Assembly (NCBI RefSeq): GCF_050589685.1
Contig: NZ_JBNGOS010000005.1
Coordinates: 166,461 to 230,460 of the forward strand
DNA from: Saccharicrinis sp050589685
Lineage (GTDB): Bacteria; Bacteroidota; Bacteroidia; Bacteroidales; Marinilabiliaceae
Length of the DNA: 64,000 bases
Direction: 5' to 3'
Under the pieces are notes generated by a model that ran no database searches, was not told where the DNA came from, and was given only the letters and a program-made list of their open reading frames with translations. How positions within the stretch are numbered: the stretch's first letter is position 1; each line of letters opens with the position of its first letter. The position numbers and the translations under genes were made by a program. This document shows positions 17,566-25,764 of the stretch, in pieces.

Positions 17566-18552
17566 TTGAAGAAATTATTACTTAATACTCTTAAATTCCT
17601 TATTTATTTATCAATTGGGGGGTTTTTGATGTGGTTTGTTTATCGTAATTACGATATGCATGAAATTCGGGCAACGCTCAAAAAGGGAATTAATTATTGG
17701 TGGCTGTTGTTATCGATGGTGGTTGGATTGGCAAGCCATTTTAGCCGAACAATCAGGTGGCAAATGTTAATTGAGCCTGTTGAAAAGAAGACCCGGATCA
17801 CCAACACCTTTTTCGCTGTAATGATTGGGTATTTTGCCAATCTGTTAATTCCGCGGATGGGCGAAATTTCAAGGTGTGGAGTCCTAAGTCGTTACGAAAA
17901 GGTTTCGGTATCGAGATTGATTGGCACGGTGGTGGTAGAGCGCCTTATGGACGTAATAATGCTATTCGTTTGCTTGTTACTGGTTTTGTCCTTACAGTTT
18001 AGCGTGGTTACCGAGTTTCTTTTTAAGAATACGGATTTTAGCAAGTTCTCGGACATTTTTACTTCCATATGGACCTTTGTAGGTATTCTGGCAATGGTTT
18101 TGGTTTTGCGGTTTTTTAAGAAATGGTTTTCGCAAACATCGCCATATTTTAAATTAAAAGCACTATGGGCCAAGTTTGCCGAAGGATTTTTGGCAGTCAG
18201 GGATATTAAAAATAAGTGGTTGTTTATAATACATACCATTTTTATTTGGGCCATGTATTTTTTAATGATCTATGTATGTTTTTTCGCCTTCGAATTTACA
18301 TCGCATCTTACCCCATTGGCCGGACTAGCTGCTTTTGTACTGGGTAGTTTGGGTATGGTGGCACCTGTTCAGGGAGGAATGGGGCCGTGGCACTTTATGG
18401 TTATTGCCACGCTGCAAATGTATGGTATATCGGAGAATCAGGGTGCTGCATTTGCCCTTATTGTATGGAGTTCGATAAACGCCATGATTGTTGTCCTTGG
18501 TATTGTTTCTATGTTTATTCTTCCTCTTATCAACCGCAATGTTATTAAATGA
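17566..18552 (+). CDS. Lysylphosphatidylglycerol-synthase-like membrane protein (flippase-type), paralog 1
   Basis: This 328-residue integral membrane protein of the LPG_synthase_TM/UPF0104 family has about eight helices. The family signature is seen in GYFANLLIPRMGEISRCGVL (about 87-106) followed by VSRLIGTVVVERLMDV, and the late GSLGMVAPVQGGMGPWHFM segment. Family members include the MprF flippase half, but it has no aminoacyl-transferase domain, so synthesis of lysyl-lipid is not implied. A role in lipid translocation is inference. The start is TTG (MKKLLLNTLKFLI); no better ATG exists nearby. Its stop overlaps the start of a second paralog by 4 bp. Confidence 0.85.
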   Translation: MKKLLLNTLKFLIYLSIGGFLMWFVYRNYDMHEIRATLKKGINYWWLLLSMVVGLASHFSRTIRWQMLIEPVEKKTRITNTFFAVMIGYFANLLIPRMGEISRCGVLSRYEKVSVSRLIGTVVVERLMDVIMLFVCLLLVLSLQFSVVTEFLFKNTDFSKFSDIFTSIWTFVGILAMVLVLRFFKKWFSQTSPYFKLKALWAKFAEGFLAVRDIKNKWLFIIHTIFIWAMYFLMIYVCFFAFEFTSHLTPLAGLAAFVLGSLGMVAPVQGGMGPWHFMVIATLQMYGISENQGAAFALIVWSSINAMIVVLGIVSMFILPLINRNVIK

Positions 18553-19508
18553 GCAATCAGCTCGAAAAGGGAAAGTGGCTGGGAGCTATTATTGTTATAG
18601 CTAGTTTTATTTATGTATTCTATCGATTGCTTCAATATGGCGAGGATCTTTCTGTGCCGGAAATTACCGAGTCGGCCTATAATTCGTTGCCAATATTAGC
18701 CATAGCGCAATTGTTCTTGCTGTGTTTGAACATTTTCTTCGAAACTAAAAAATGGCAATGGTTACTAAGGTCATTGCTAACGCTTCAGTTCAGGCAATCC
18801 ATAAATATGGTTTTGGCAGGATTTGCGTCCGGTATATTCACTCCGGCCAAAATTGGCGAACCTGTCGGTCGTATAATGCATTTGTCTAAAAAATGGTGGG
18901 CTAAGGCTACAGTACTAAATTATATTGGCGGTATTATTCAAAATATAATCATATTTGTTATAGGTGCTTTATGTTTTGCTTTTAGCTGGGAGCATTTTTC
19001 AATAAATCTTTCGCTAAGATCAGGAATGTACATTTTGTTTTTGGGTGTAATTGTATCCGTGATGTTTGTTGTAACATTAAAAAGACAATGGTTGAAACAA
19101 GCGTTAAAGCGATTCTTTTATCAAAAAAGAATAAAGCGACCCGTTGAGGAACTATTGTCAATGACCATAAGTAATCTTACTTTGATATTTGGATATAGCT
19201 TTTTGCGATATTTGATCTATAATTTCCAGTTGTTGCTATTGTTATGGTATTTGGGATATAGTATAACCTTGGAGTCACTGCTGATGATTCCTGTTTATTT
19301 TATGCTGATCACCGTAGCACCCTCATTTTTTATTGCAGATTTAGGAGTCAGGGGTTCTGTTGCTTTGTTTGTATTCTCGGATTTTGGATTGTCCGATGTT
19401 TATATTGTGTTGATAGTAACGACATTATGGCTTTTAAATCAAGCTGTTCCAGCCTTGGTTGGGTGTACGCTAATACTGTTCGGTAAAGAAGTAAAAGTCA
19501 AGTATTGA
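18549..19508 (+). CDS. Lysylphosphatidylglycerol-synthase-like membrane protein, paralog 2
   Basis: A second member of the same membrane family follows with an ATGA overlap, so the two proteins are made together. It has 319 residues and about seven helices. The signature segment reads GFASGIFTPAKIGEPVGRIM (about 94-113), and the late motif is PSFFIADLGVRGSVALFVF. It is clearly diverged from paralog 1, with few identities beyond the signature. The pair suggests a heteromeric transporter or two lipid substrates; I see nothing that decides between these. A third paralog begins at 63145. Confidence 0.82.
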   Translation: MSNQLEKGKWLGAIIVIASFIYVFYRLLQYGEDLSVPEITESAYNSLPILAIAQLFLLCLNIFFETKKWQWLLRSLLTLQFRQSINMVLAGFASGIFTPAKIGEPVGRIMHLSKKWWAKATVLNYIGGIIQNIIIFVIGALCFAFSWEHFSINLSLRSGMYILFLGVIVSVMFVVTLKRQWLKQALKRFFYQKRIKRPVEELLSMTISNLTLIFGYSFLRYLIYNFQLLLLLWYLGYSITLESLLMIPVYFMLITVAPSFFIADLGVRGSVALFVFSDFGLSDVYIVLIVTTLWLLNQAVPALVGCTLILFGKEVKVKY

Positions 19509-19686
19509 GATAGTTAGTGGAAGCATGGACGGATTCGGTTCTTGCAACTCATTTTATGGCTTTTCTTTGAAGACCTGTTTTACAGGGACTAAAGTTTTGC
19601 AGTAAATTATCTTTAATTCTTAAAAACTCATTATCTTTAGTTCGATTTTTCCTTGTATTAACCTTGAAAACCGATAAAAAACCATA

Positions 19687-20781
19687 ATGGAAAAATATAT
19701 TCTAGAATTAATTTCAGAAAATAATAGAGTTATCATCCCAAACTTTGGAGCATTCATTGTTTCAAAAGAGCATGGGGCAAGTATATTATTTAATAACTTT
19801 TTAAGTTTCAATGATGGCTTATTGGTGAATTACATAGCCGAAAAAAAAGGTATTGATGCGATCACTGCTACCGATCAGGTGTTTGAATACGTGGACATAC
19901 TGAAAAAACAGCTGGATGAGACAGGTACGTACAATATTAATAAGCTAGGATCCTTTAAAAAGGACGACAACGGAATTTTGCGCTTTCAGCAGGCTGAGGA
20001 CTTTGCCGATATGTTGAACAAGGAATCGGTACCTAAAGATGAAAAGGCGACAGAAAATACGGAAGCGGAAGTAAAAGAAGAGTCGGCTGAAGAACCGGAA
20101 AAAAAGGTTTTTGTATTGGATGTTGATAAACCGGAAAATAAAAGTAAGGAAGAATTTCTTGATAACAAGAAAGAGGGAGTTAAAGAAACATGGGATAAAC
20201 CTAATCAGGAAAAAAAGGTAATAGTACCGCCTGCGGTTACAGCTCCGATAAGTGAGAAAACGGAAGAAAAAAAAGTACAACTAAAAAAGCCTGAACCGGT
20301 TAGTGAAAACAAAAAGGGAAACGGCAATAAAGGGCTGGTATTGTTTCTAATAGTTGCAGCAATTATAATAATTGGATTGGGTGCTTTTTTCTTGTTGATC
20401 AAGAAGCCAAAAACCGAAAAACCGAAAGTTGTAAAAAAGGAAATTGTAAAACCGGTACCTGTAAAGCCGGTTGTTAAGGATACGGTAACGGTTAAACCCC
20501 CGGTGAAGAAAGTTCCAGAGGTTGAAAAAACTATAACTTCTGGTGTACCGCCCATGAAGGGACAAATACACATTATCGTTGGAGGTTTTTCGGAAGTCAC
20601 TAATGCCAAAAACATGGTGGATAAGCTTAAAGGACAAGGTTACACCAAGGCCCAAGTGATTACAAAAGGCAAAATGTTTTTGGTGAGTATTGATTCGAAC
20701 ATTTCTTATTCGAAAGTCGAAGCCAGGCAACAGGAGATCCTTGAGCAAAAGATTGAAAGCTGGCTATATACTATCAAGTAA
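19687..20781 (+). CDS. HU-like N-domain / transmembrane / SPOR-domain protein
   Basis: A 364-residue protein in three parts. Residues 1-110 resemble the HU-like CCDC81 domain of Bacteroidota (IPNFGAFIVSKEHG, then NKLGSFKKDDNG, the HU beta-arm type turn). A long charged Glu/Lys/Pro linker carries one membrane helix at about 216-238. After a second Pro/Val/Lys linker, a SPOR domain (about 292-364, IHIIVGGFSEVTNAKNMVDKL) ends the protein. SPOR domains bind denuded glycan strands at the division septum, so the C-terminus should be periplasmic and the HU-like domain cytoplasmic. The next gene starts directly after the stop. An A/T-rich direct repeat (TTATCTTTA) precedes the start. Confidence 0.88.
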   Translation: MEKYILELISENNRVIIPNFGAFIVSKEHGASILFNNFLSFNDGLLVNYIAEKKGIDAITATDQVFEYVDILKKQLDETGTYNINKLGSFKKDDNGILRFQQAEDFADMLNKESVPKDEKATENTEAEVKEESAEEPEKKVFVLDVDKPENKSKEEFLDNKKEGVKETWDKPNQEKKVIVPPAVTAPISEKTEEKKVQLKKPEPVSENKKGNGNKGLVLFLIVAAIIIIGLGAFFLLIKKPKTEKPKVVKKEIVKPVPVKPVVKDTVTVKPPVKKVPEVEKTITSGVPPMKGQIHIIVGGFSEVTNAKNMVDKLKGQGYTKAQVITKGKMFLVSIDSNISYSKVEARQQEILEQKIESWLYTIK

Positions 20782-21972
20782 TTGAAATTCTCAATATATT
20801 TTCCCGGATCCATTTATTGGATTCGGGATTTTTTTACCCATATTTTAACTTCTGACGTACATATAATGTTGTATGCCCTTATCATTATGTTGTGTTTCAT
20901 TTTTGGAGCTTATTGTTTCACTATTGCATGCTTTGTGAAAGGATGGAATAATATGAGTGCGTATAGTCCGGCACCGACTGCCAACATGGTACAGTTGTCC
21001 TGTATAATCGCCTTCCGAAATGAAAATAAAAACATTACAAAACTTATAAGTGGGTTACAGCAGCAAACCGACAAAGAGCACGAAATTATACTTGTTGATG
21101 ATGGTAGTTCGGATGGCTCCTATGAGTTAGCCCGTAATTTAACTGCAGATTTAGATCGTTTTGTTATATTAAAAAATAAAGGGGTCGGAAAAAAAGCCGC
21201 GTTGGAAACCGGAGTTGGGGAGGCACAGTCCGACTATGTTGTTTTTACGGATGCCGACTGTATTCATCCGCCCAATTGGTTAAGAAGCATTTCTCGATTT
21301 TTGGGAGAGTATAAAGTGGATTTATTGGTGGGGGCGGTGGTGCTCATTCGTCCTGAAAGCAAATTCGAATTATTTCAAAGTATCGATTTTTTAAGCTTGG
21401 TAACTTCTGGTGCAGGTGCAATTGGATCCGAAAGGGCCATCATGTGTAATGGGGCCAATTTGGCAGTAAAAAAGAGCGTATGGCTAAATGCAATCCCGCA
21501 ATTACAGAACGGATATGCTTCAGGCGATGATATTTTTCTGTTGCAGTTTTGTGTGGCTAATCAAAAAGAAATCAGGTTTCTAAAGAATAAAGATTCTATA
21601 GTGGAGACTTTTCCTCAAAAGAAAATGAAAGATTTCCTGAAGCAAAGGGTCCGTTGGGCTTCAAAGAGTAAAGGCTATACCGACTTTTTTACCCTTTTTG
21701 TGGCCTGGCTGGTTTTTTTAACCAATTTAATGTTGGCAGCAATACCCATCATATTTATTATAGATAGTTACATCGGATTATGGACAATAACGTGGGGCAT
21801 CATTAAAATGATGTTTGATTATGTGCTTATTAATAAAGGTGCCAAATTTTTTAATGTGCCAATTAAGTTTAAAAACTACATTTGGATAGCATGTGTTTAT
21901 CCACTTTATATTGTTATATCGGTATATAATGCTGCTTTTAGCCATCAAGAATGGAAGGGAAGAGCGATTTGA
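20782..21972 (+). CDS. Family 2 glycosyltransferase, membrane-bound
   Basis: A processive-type GT2 enzyme of 396 residues. After an N-terminal helix (about 29-51) the GT-A domain shows SCIIAFRNE, DDGSSDGS (about 106-113), the metal-binding TDADC (about 155), the acceptor-site SGDDIF (about 246) and QRVRW (about 287). Three C-terminal helices follow. This motif set is shared with hyaluronan/cellulose-synthase-like and N-acetylglucosaminyl transferases; the sugar cannot be read from sequence. Start: TTG immediately after the SPOR gene's TAA. An internal ATG at codon 29 would remove the leading amphipathic part. It forms a pair with the SPOR protein, suggesting an envelope polysaccharide role. 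Confidence 0.88.
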   Translation: MKFSIYFPGSIYWIRDFFTHILTSDVHIMLYALIIMLCFIFGAYCFTIACFVKGWNNMSAYSPAPTANMVQLSCIIAFRNENKNITKLISGLQQQTDKEHEIILVDDGSSDGSYELARNLTADLDRFVILKNKGVGKKAALETGVGEAQSDYVVFTDADCIHPPNWLRSISRFLGEYKVDLLVGAVVLIRPESKFELFQSIDFLSLVTSGAGAIGSERAIMCNGANLAVKKSVWLNAIPQLQNGYASGDDIFLLQFCVANQKEIRFLKNKDSIVETFPQKKMKDFLKQRVRWASKSKGYTDFFTLFVAWLVFLTNLMLAAIPIIFIIDSYIGLWTITWGIIKMMFDYVLINKGAKFFNVPIKFKNYIWIACVYPLYIVISVYNAAFSHQEWKGRAI

Positions 21973-22035
21973 AATATAGGAAGGAGGTAAATTTTCGCCA
22001 TCAATTCGCATAGCCAAACCAAAGCTTAAGCCCAT

Positions 22036-23328
22036 TTAATCGTGTATAAATTTATCAGGGATGCTTTTGTTGTTTTTGGCCCCTAATTCCTTTATTTTTT
22101 CGGCCTTTGAAATCAGGTTGCCCCGGCCATTTTGCAGTTTCAGCATGGATGCGGAGTAATTGTTTTGCAGCTGATGGATATTTTGGCCTATCTTATCCAG
22201 GTCGGTTAAAAAGTTAACCAGCTTGTCATACAAAGCCCCGCTTTGCTCGGCGATTTCCTGGGCATTTTTCGTCTGATTTTCCTGTTTCCAGATGGACGAG
22301 ATCGTTTTAAGGGTAGCCAATAATGTAGATGGGCTAACCGGAACTATTTTCCGGTCCCAGGCAAATGTGAACAAATCTTTGTCTGCTTCAATGGCTACCG
22401 CAAAAGAGGCCTCAACAGGAATAAACATCAAAACAAAATCAGGTGAGTTTATATGGGTTGCCGCTGCGTAATTTTTCTCATGCAAACCTTTTATGTGCTC
22501 CCTAAGGCTTGTTTTGTGTCTTTTAATAGCATGTTCCTGTTCTTCCTTTGCACTGGCATTAACGTATTCGTCGTATGCTGTGAGTGACAGCTTGGAGTCA
22601 ATAATGAGATGTTTGTTCTCGGGTAAGTCTATAATTACGTCGGGTCGTATGGATTGTCCTTCAGAATTTTTGCCAAGAACTTCCCTTCTGTATTCCCGCC
22701 CTTTGGTGAGTCCCGATTGCTCTAGAACGCGTTCCAAAATCATTTCGCCCCAATTTCCCATTTTTTTTACATCCCCCTTCAGGGCACGGGTTAGATTACC
22801 GGCTTCTTCACTTATTTTATGGTTCAGATCAAATAAGCGTTTCACCTCAGCCTGCAAGCTTAGTTTGTCCCTTACTTCCTTATCGTAGGTATCTTCAACT
22901 TTCTTCTCGAATTGGATTATCTTTTCTTTTAGCGGAGACAAAAGGTCAGAAAGTTTTTGATGGTTTTGCTCACTGATCTCTTTGCTCCTGTGGCTAAGCA
23001 CGCGATTGGCTATGTTTTCAAACTCAAGTGTAAGTTTCTCCTGCAACTCTTGTAACTCTTTAGCTTTTTCGTTATTGGTTTTAATAAGATTCGAGTTCTC
23101 CGTATCGACTGCCGCAACATGTAATTTAGCCTGAACAAGTTCGTTTTGCACGCTTGTCAATTGTTCTTGTAATTCGGTATTGATTTTGGAGAACTGTTCG
23201 TTCTCAAGTTCCAGGCGTATGGATTGTATCTTGTTTTCGGATTTTTTTGAATGGAAAAATATGAAGCTGACAACAGAAACAAGGAATGAGCCAACGGTAA
23301 ACCCTATTGTAATTTGAAGTAAATCCAT
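22036..23328 (-). CDS. rmuC: DNA recombination protein RmuC homolog
   Basis: RmuC limits DNA rearrangement at inverted repeats; its exact nuclease action is not settled. The 430 residues have an N-terminal membrane helix (about 5-27), a long coiled coil (about 35-180) and the conserved RmuC core with ALKGDVKKMGNWGEMILERV, then a PD-(D/E)xK-like segment RPDVIIDLPENKHLIIDSK (about 230-248). The C-terminus is again helical. It is transcribed alone and convergent with the glycosyltransferase. No terminator hairpin is seen in the 63-bp gap. Confidence 0.93.
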   Translation of the reverse strand: MDLLQITIGFTVGSFLVSVVSFIFFHSKKSENKIQSIRLELENEQFSKINTELQEQLTSVQNELVQAKLHVAAVDTENSNLIKTNNEKAKELQELQEKLTLEFENIANRVLSHRSKEISEQNHQKLSDLLSPLKEKIIQFEKKVEDTYDKEVRDKLSLQAEVKRLFDLNHKISEEAGNLTRALKGDVKKMGNWGEMILERVLEQSGLTKGREYRREVLGKNSEGQSIRPDVIIDLPENKHLIIDSKLSLTAYDEYVNASAKEEQEHAIKRHKTSLREHIKGLHEKNYAAATHINSPDFVLMFIPVEASFAVAIEADKDLFTFAWDRKIVPVSPSTLLATLKTISSIWKQENQTKNAQEIAEQSGALYDKLVNFLTDLDKIGQNIHQLQNNYSASMLKLQNGRGNLISKAEKIKELGAKNNKSIPDKFIHD

Positions 23329-23734
23329 AATTCAAAATTAAAAAAGGATATTCAACTATGAATACCCTTACGTTTTTTATTGCATTATACCTAAAAAAAT
23401 AAACCTACTTTTTTTGTCAAAGGGGTATTATAGGCAAAAAGTCTTATCAATCATTTTGATGTATAACTAGTATTAGTTCCTTTGAAATTTTCCATAAAAA
23501 ATGTCTCTAAGGTTTGAGCAACCATTGATGGGAAAAATGGTTCTTTGCTGGATGATTTACTAAATTGCGATATAACGAAACTTAGCCTATTTATTCAAAC
23601 CGGTGATGCGTCAGTTTGATTTACATTACTAACCTAGGGCTCTGCCACGTTTTGCCCCAGGCTATTAAACCTCACCCCTCAAGGCTCGATTCCCATCTTC
23701 GACATATAAATAACGGATCACTGCTAATCAATCA
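23329..23734. other. 406-bp intergenic region with a possible decayed dispersed repeat
   Basis: No ORF is supported. The segment 23650-23663 (TTTTGCCCCAGGCT, continuing TATTAAACC) matches 14 nt of the minus strand of the long palindrome at 51580-51613. The surrounding GGGCTCTGCC and CACCCCTCAAGGC look like fragments of an imperfect palindromic repeat. Promoter elements for rmuC (upstream of 23328) must lie here; none is clear. Confidence 0.3.
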
Positions 23735-24811
23735 CTAAGGCATCTTATACATATATGCGTTGATGTTCATGCCGGCACCAACCGAGGTCATCATCACATA
23801 ATCGCCACTTTCTAATTTTTGTCCGTTTAGCTTACCTTTAACAATAAGGTCGAACAAAGTTGGTACGGTGGCCACAGAGCTATTCCCCAATGTTTTAATG
23901 GTCATGGGCATAATATCGTAATCCACGTTACGTTCGCCATATAAACGATAAATGCGTTTGAGTATCGCTTCGTCCATTTTTGCGTTGGCCTGATGGATAA
24001 GAATCTTTTTAACATCGGTTAAAGTTAAATTGTTAGCATCCAAACATTCCTTTGCCAACAAGGGAACGTTGGTGAGTGCATAGTTATATAATCTTCGCCC
24101 GTGCATTTTAAGGTACATGTGGTCGTCTTCAAGATCGGGGTTGTATGAATTTCCCATTTGAAGCAAATCCAGATGCTCTTCGGTATCTGTTCTGGCAGAA
24201 TGTTTGAGAATCCCCACGGGCTCCTCGCTTTCAACGGCCTCGAGAAGAGCAGCTCCCGCTCCGTCGGCAAAAATCATGGAGTCCCTGTCGTGGGGATCCA
24301 TCATTCTGCTTAAAGTGTCGGCACCAATAACCAAGGCACTTTTTGCATCACCCGATTCAATAAAATATTTGGCCTGAATCATGGCTTGTGTCCAGCCCGG
24401 GCAGCCAAATGTAATGTCGTATGCAATAGTCCTTGGGTTTTTTATCTTCAGCTTTTGCTTAACTCTCGAAGCTAAGGTCGGCAGTGTATCAGGAAAGTGG
24501 CTGCCGTGTTTTATATCGCCCAGGTTATGGGCAACAATAATGTAGTCAAGTTTTTCGCCATCAAAACCGGCAGCCTCCAAAGCATTTTTCGCTGCGAAGG
24601 TCGCTATGTCTGATGTAACATGTTTTTGATCCGTGCATCTCCGCTCAACAATGTCAGTAATCTGTTCGAATTTTTGAACAATTTCCTCTCCCGGAGTTTC
24701 GATTTTTGTGCCATCACTATTTAAAAACAGTTGACTGGCAAAATCAATGTTTTTTACCACTACCGGGGGGATATAAGAGCCCGTGCCGGTAGCGACAGCA
24801 TAAATTTTCAT
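23735..24811 (-). CDS. 3-oxoacyl-ACP synthase III family protein (FabH-like paralog)
   Basis: A thiolase-fold condensing enzyme of 358 residues with the complete KAS III triad: Cys137 in FGCPGW, His273 in HQANAKMDEAI and Asn310 in GNSSVATVP. The DGAGAALLE segment (about 183-191) is also standard. It is longer than classical FabH (about 320) and has inserts around residues 30-60 and 205-235, so it is a paralog with its own starter or acceptor rather than the housekeeping FabH. It follows lpxH by 97 bp; a large hairpin lies between. Beta-ketoacyl chemistry is firm, the product is not. Confidence 0.88.
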   Translation of the reverse strand: MKIYAVATGTGSYIPPVVVKNIDFASQLFLNSDGTKIETPGEEIVQKFEQITDIVERRCTDQKHVTSDIATFAAKNALEAAGFDGEKLDYIIVAHNLGDIKHGSHFPDTLPTLASRVKQKLKIKNPRTIAYDITFGCPGWTQAMIQAKYFIESGDAKSALVIGADTLSRMMDPHDRDSMIFADGAGAALLEAVESEEPVGILKHSARTDTEEHLDLLQMGNSYNPDLEDDHMYLKMHGRRLYNYALTNVPLLAKECLDANNLTLTDVKKILIHQANAKMDEAILKRIYRLYGERNVDYDIMPMTIKTLGNSSVATVPTLFDLIVKGKLNGQKLESGDYVMMTSVGAGMNINAYMYKMP

Positions 24812-24869
24812 TATTTTCGATTTTTGCTATTGTATATCTGCAGCAATTTATTTACCCAAAAACTGCCTG

Positions 24870-24907
24870 TATATATATCATGGCACTCGTACCATGATAT
24901 ATATACT
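24870..24907. other. Long A/T-rich hairpin directly after lpxH stop
   Basis: GTATATATATCATGG (24870-24884) and CCATGATATATATAC (24893-24907) form a perfect 15-bp stem with an 8-nt loop. The structure starts one base after the lpxH stop codon and lies in the spacer before the FabH-like gene. No T run follows directly on the minus strand (AGGCAGTTTTTGGG). It could be a terminator, an mRNA-end stabiliser or a processing site. Confidence 0.6.
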
Positions 24908-24908
24908 A

Positions 24909-25661
24909 CTATTGTAAAAACTTCAACTCAAACTTTGTGCCGTCCCAAACGCCATACGACCTGTGGTTTACCCAATCGCCAAGATATACGAACTGACTGT
25001 TATCCATAAAATCTTTGTGCAGAGCGATGTGTCTGTGTCCAAATACAAAGTAATCGAAGTGTTCTTTTTCTAAAACATCCCTGGCATGAAGCATCAAATA
25101 TTCTTTGTCTTCGCCCAGAAATTGTGACTCATTGGAGTTTTCATTTTTCAATCTGCTCTGTTTGGACCATTTACGGGCAAATCCAACCGCAAAATTAGGG
25201 TGGATTCGAGCAAACATCCATTGTAAAAACTTATTGGTAAAAACCCATTTTAATCTATTGTATGCCTTATCGTAAGGACCAAGACCATCACCGTGGGCCA
25301 AATAGAATGTTTTGCCGTTAAGCTTGGTTTTAAAAGGGTCGCGATGGATTATCATTCCGGTTTCTTTGGGAAGATAATCGAAAACCCAGATATCGTGGTT
25401 ACCCGTAAAAAAATGAACAGGTATACCTTTATCGGTAAACTCGCATATTTTACCCAAAAACCGGCTGAAACCTCTGGGAACGACATGTTGATACTCAAAC
25501 CAAAAGTCAAAAATATCTCCAAGCAAATATAATTCTGCAGCGTCTTCTTTTATGGAGTCTAACCAATCAACAAACACCTTTTCGTGTTTTTTACCATCTT
25601 TTATGGATGGAGCACCCAAGTGAACATCCGATGCAAAATATATCTTTTCCCCTTTTTTCAA
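24909..25661 (-). CDS. lpxH: UDP-2,3-diacylglucosamine hydrolase LpxH (lipid A synthesis)
   Basis: LpxH cleaves UDP-2,3-diacylglucosamine to lipid X and UMP at the inner membrane. The 250-residue protein has all calcineurin-fold metal motifs: SDVHLG (Asp12, His14), GDIFDFW (49-55), GNHD (87-90), HGD (123-125) and GHRH (about 208). The helical cap region between HGD and GHRH is of LpxH type (KWVFTNKFLQWMFARIHP). Start is TTG; the only nearby upstream ATG reads ATG-AAA-TAG. A -7 box 27 bp upstream supports this start. Followed by the hairpin 24870-24907. Confidence 0.9.
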   Translation of the reverse strand: MKKGEKIYFASDVHLGAPSIKDGKKHEKVFVDWLDSIKEDAAELYLLGDIFDFWFEYQHVVPRGFSRFLGKICEFTDKGIPVHFFTGNHDIWVFDYLPKETGMIIHRDPFKTKLNGKTFYLAHGDGLGPYDKAYNRLKWVFTNKFLQWMFARIHPNFAVGFARKWSKQSRLKNENSNESQFLGEDKEYLMLHARDVLEKEHFDYFVFGHRHIALHKDFMDNSQFVYLGDWVNHRSYGVWDGTKFELKFLQ

Positions 25662-25687
25662 CTGTATCTATTTCATAAACAAACGCA

Positions 25688-25695
25688 CAAAGATA
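25688..25695 (-). promoter_or_regulatory. Putative -7 box for lpxH
   Basis: The minus strand reads TATCTTTG-TGCG, an exact TAnnTTTG match that would start transcription about 20 nt before the TTG start of lpxH. A TTTG lies 15 nt upstream, shorter than the usual 19-21. Confidence 0.55.
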
Positions 25696-25764
25696 TTAGA
25701 TTTATTATATCAAAAAAGGGAAAATCTGTTCGAATTTCCCTTTAATATATTCTATTGAAGTTAT

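Noticed and set aside
19560..19580. CCTGT-TTT-ACAGG hairpin after the second flippase-like gene as terminator
   Set aside because: Only a 5-bp stem with a 3-nt loop and no following T run.
20205..20615. 136-codon minus-strand frame rich in Phe, Thr and Gly
   Set aside because: It is the mirror of the Lys/Glu/Pro/Val linker of the HU-SPOR protein; low complexity explains the open frame.
23690..23715. CTCGATTCCCATC as a possible tRNA T-arm
   Set aside because: No acceptor stem, D-arm or anticodon arm can be built around it.
25662..25680. Two-codon ATG-AAA-TAG upstream of lpxH as a regulatory mini-ORF
   Set aside because: Too short to distinguish from chance, and partly upstream of the expected transcription start.
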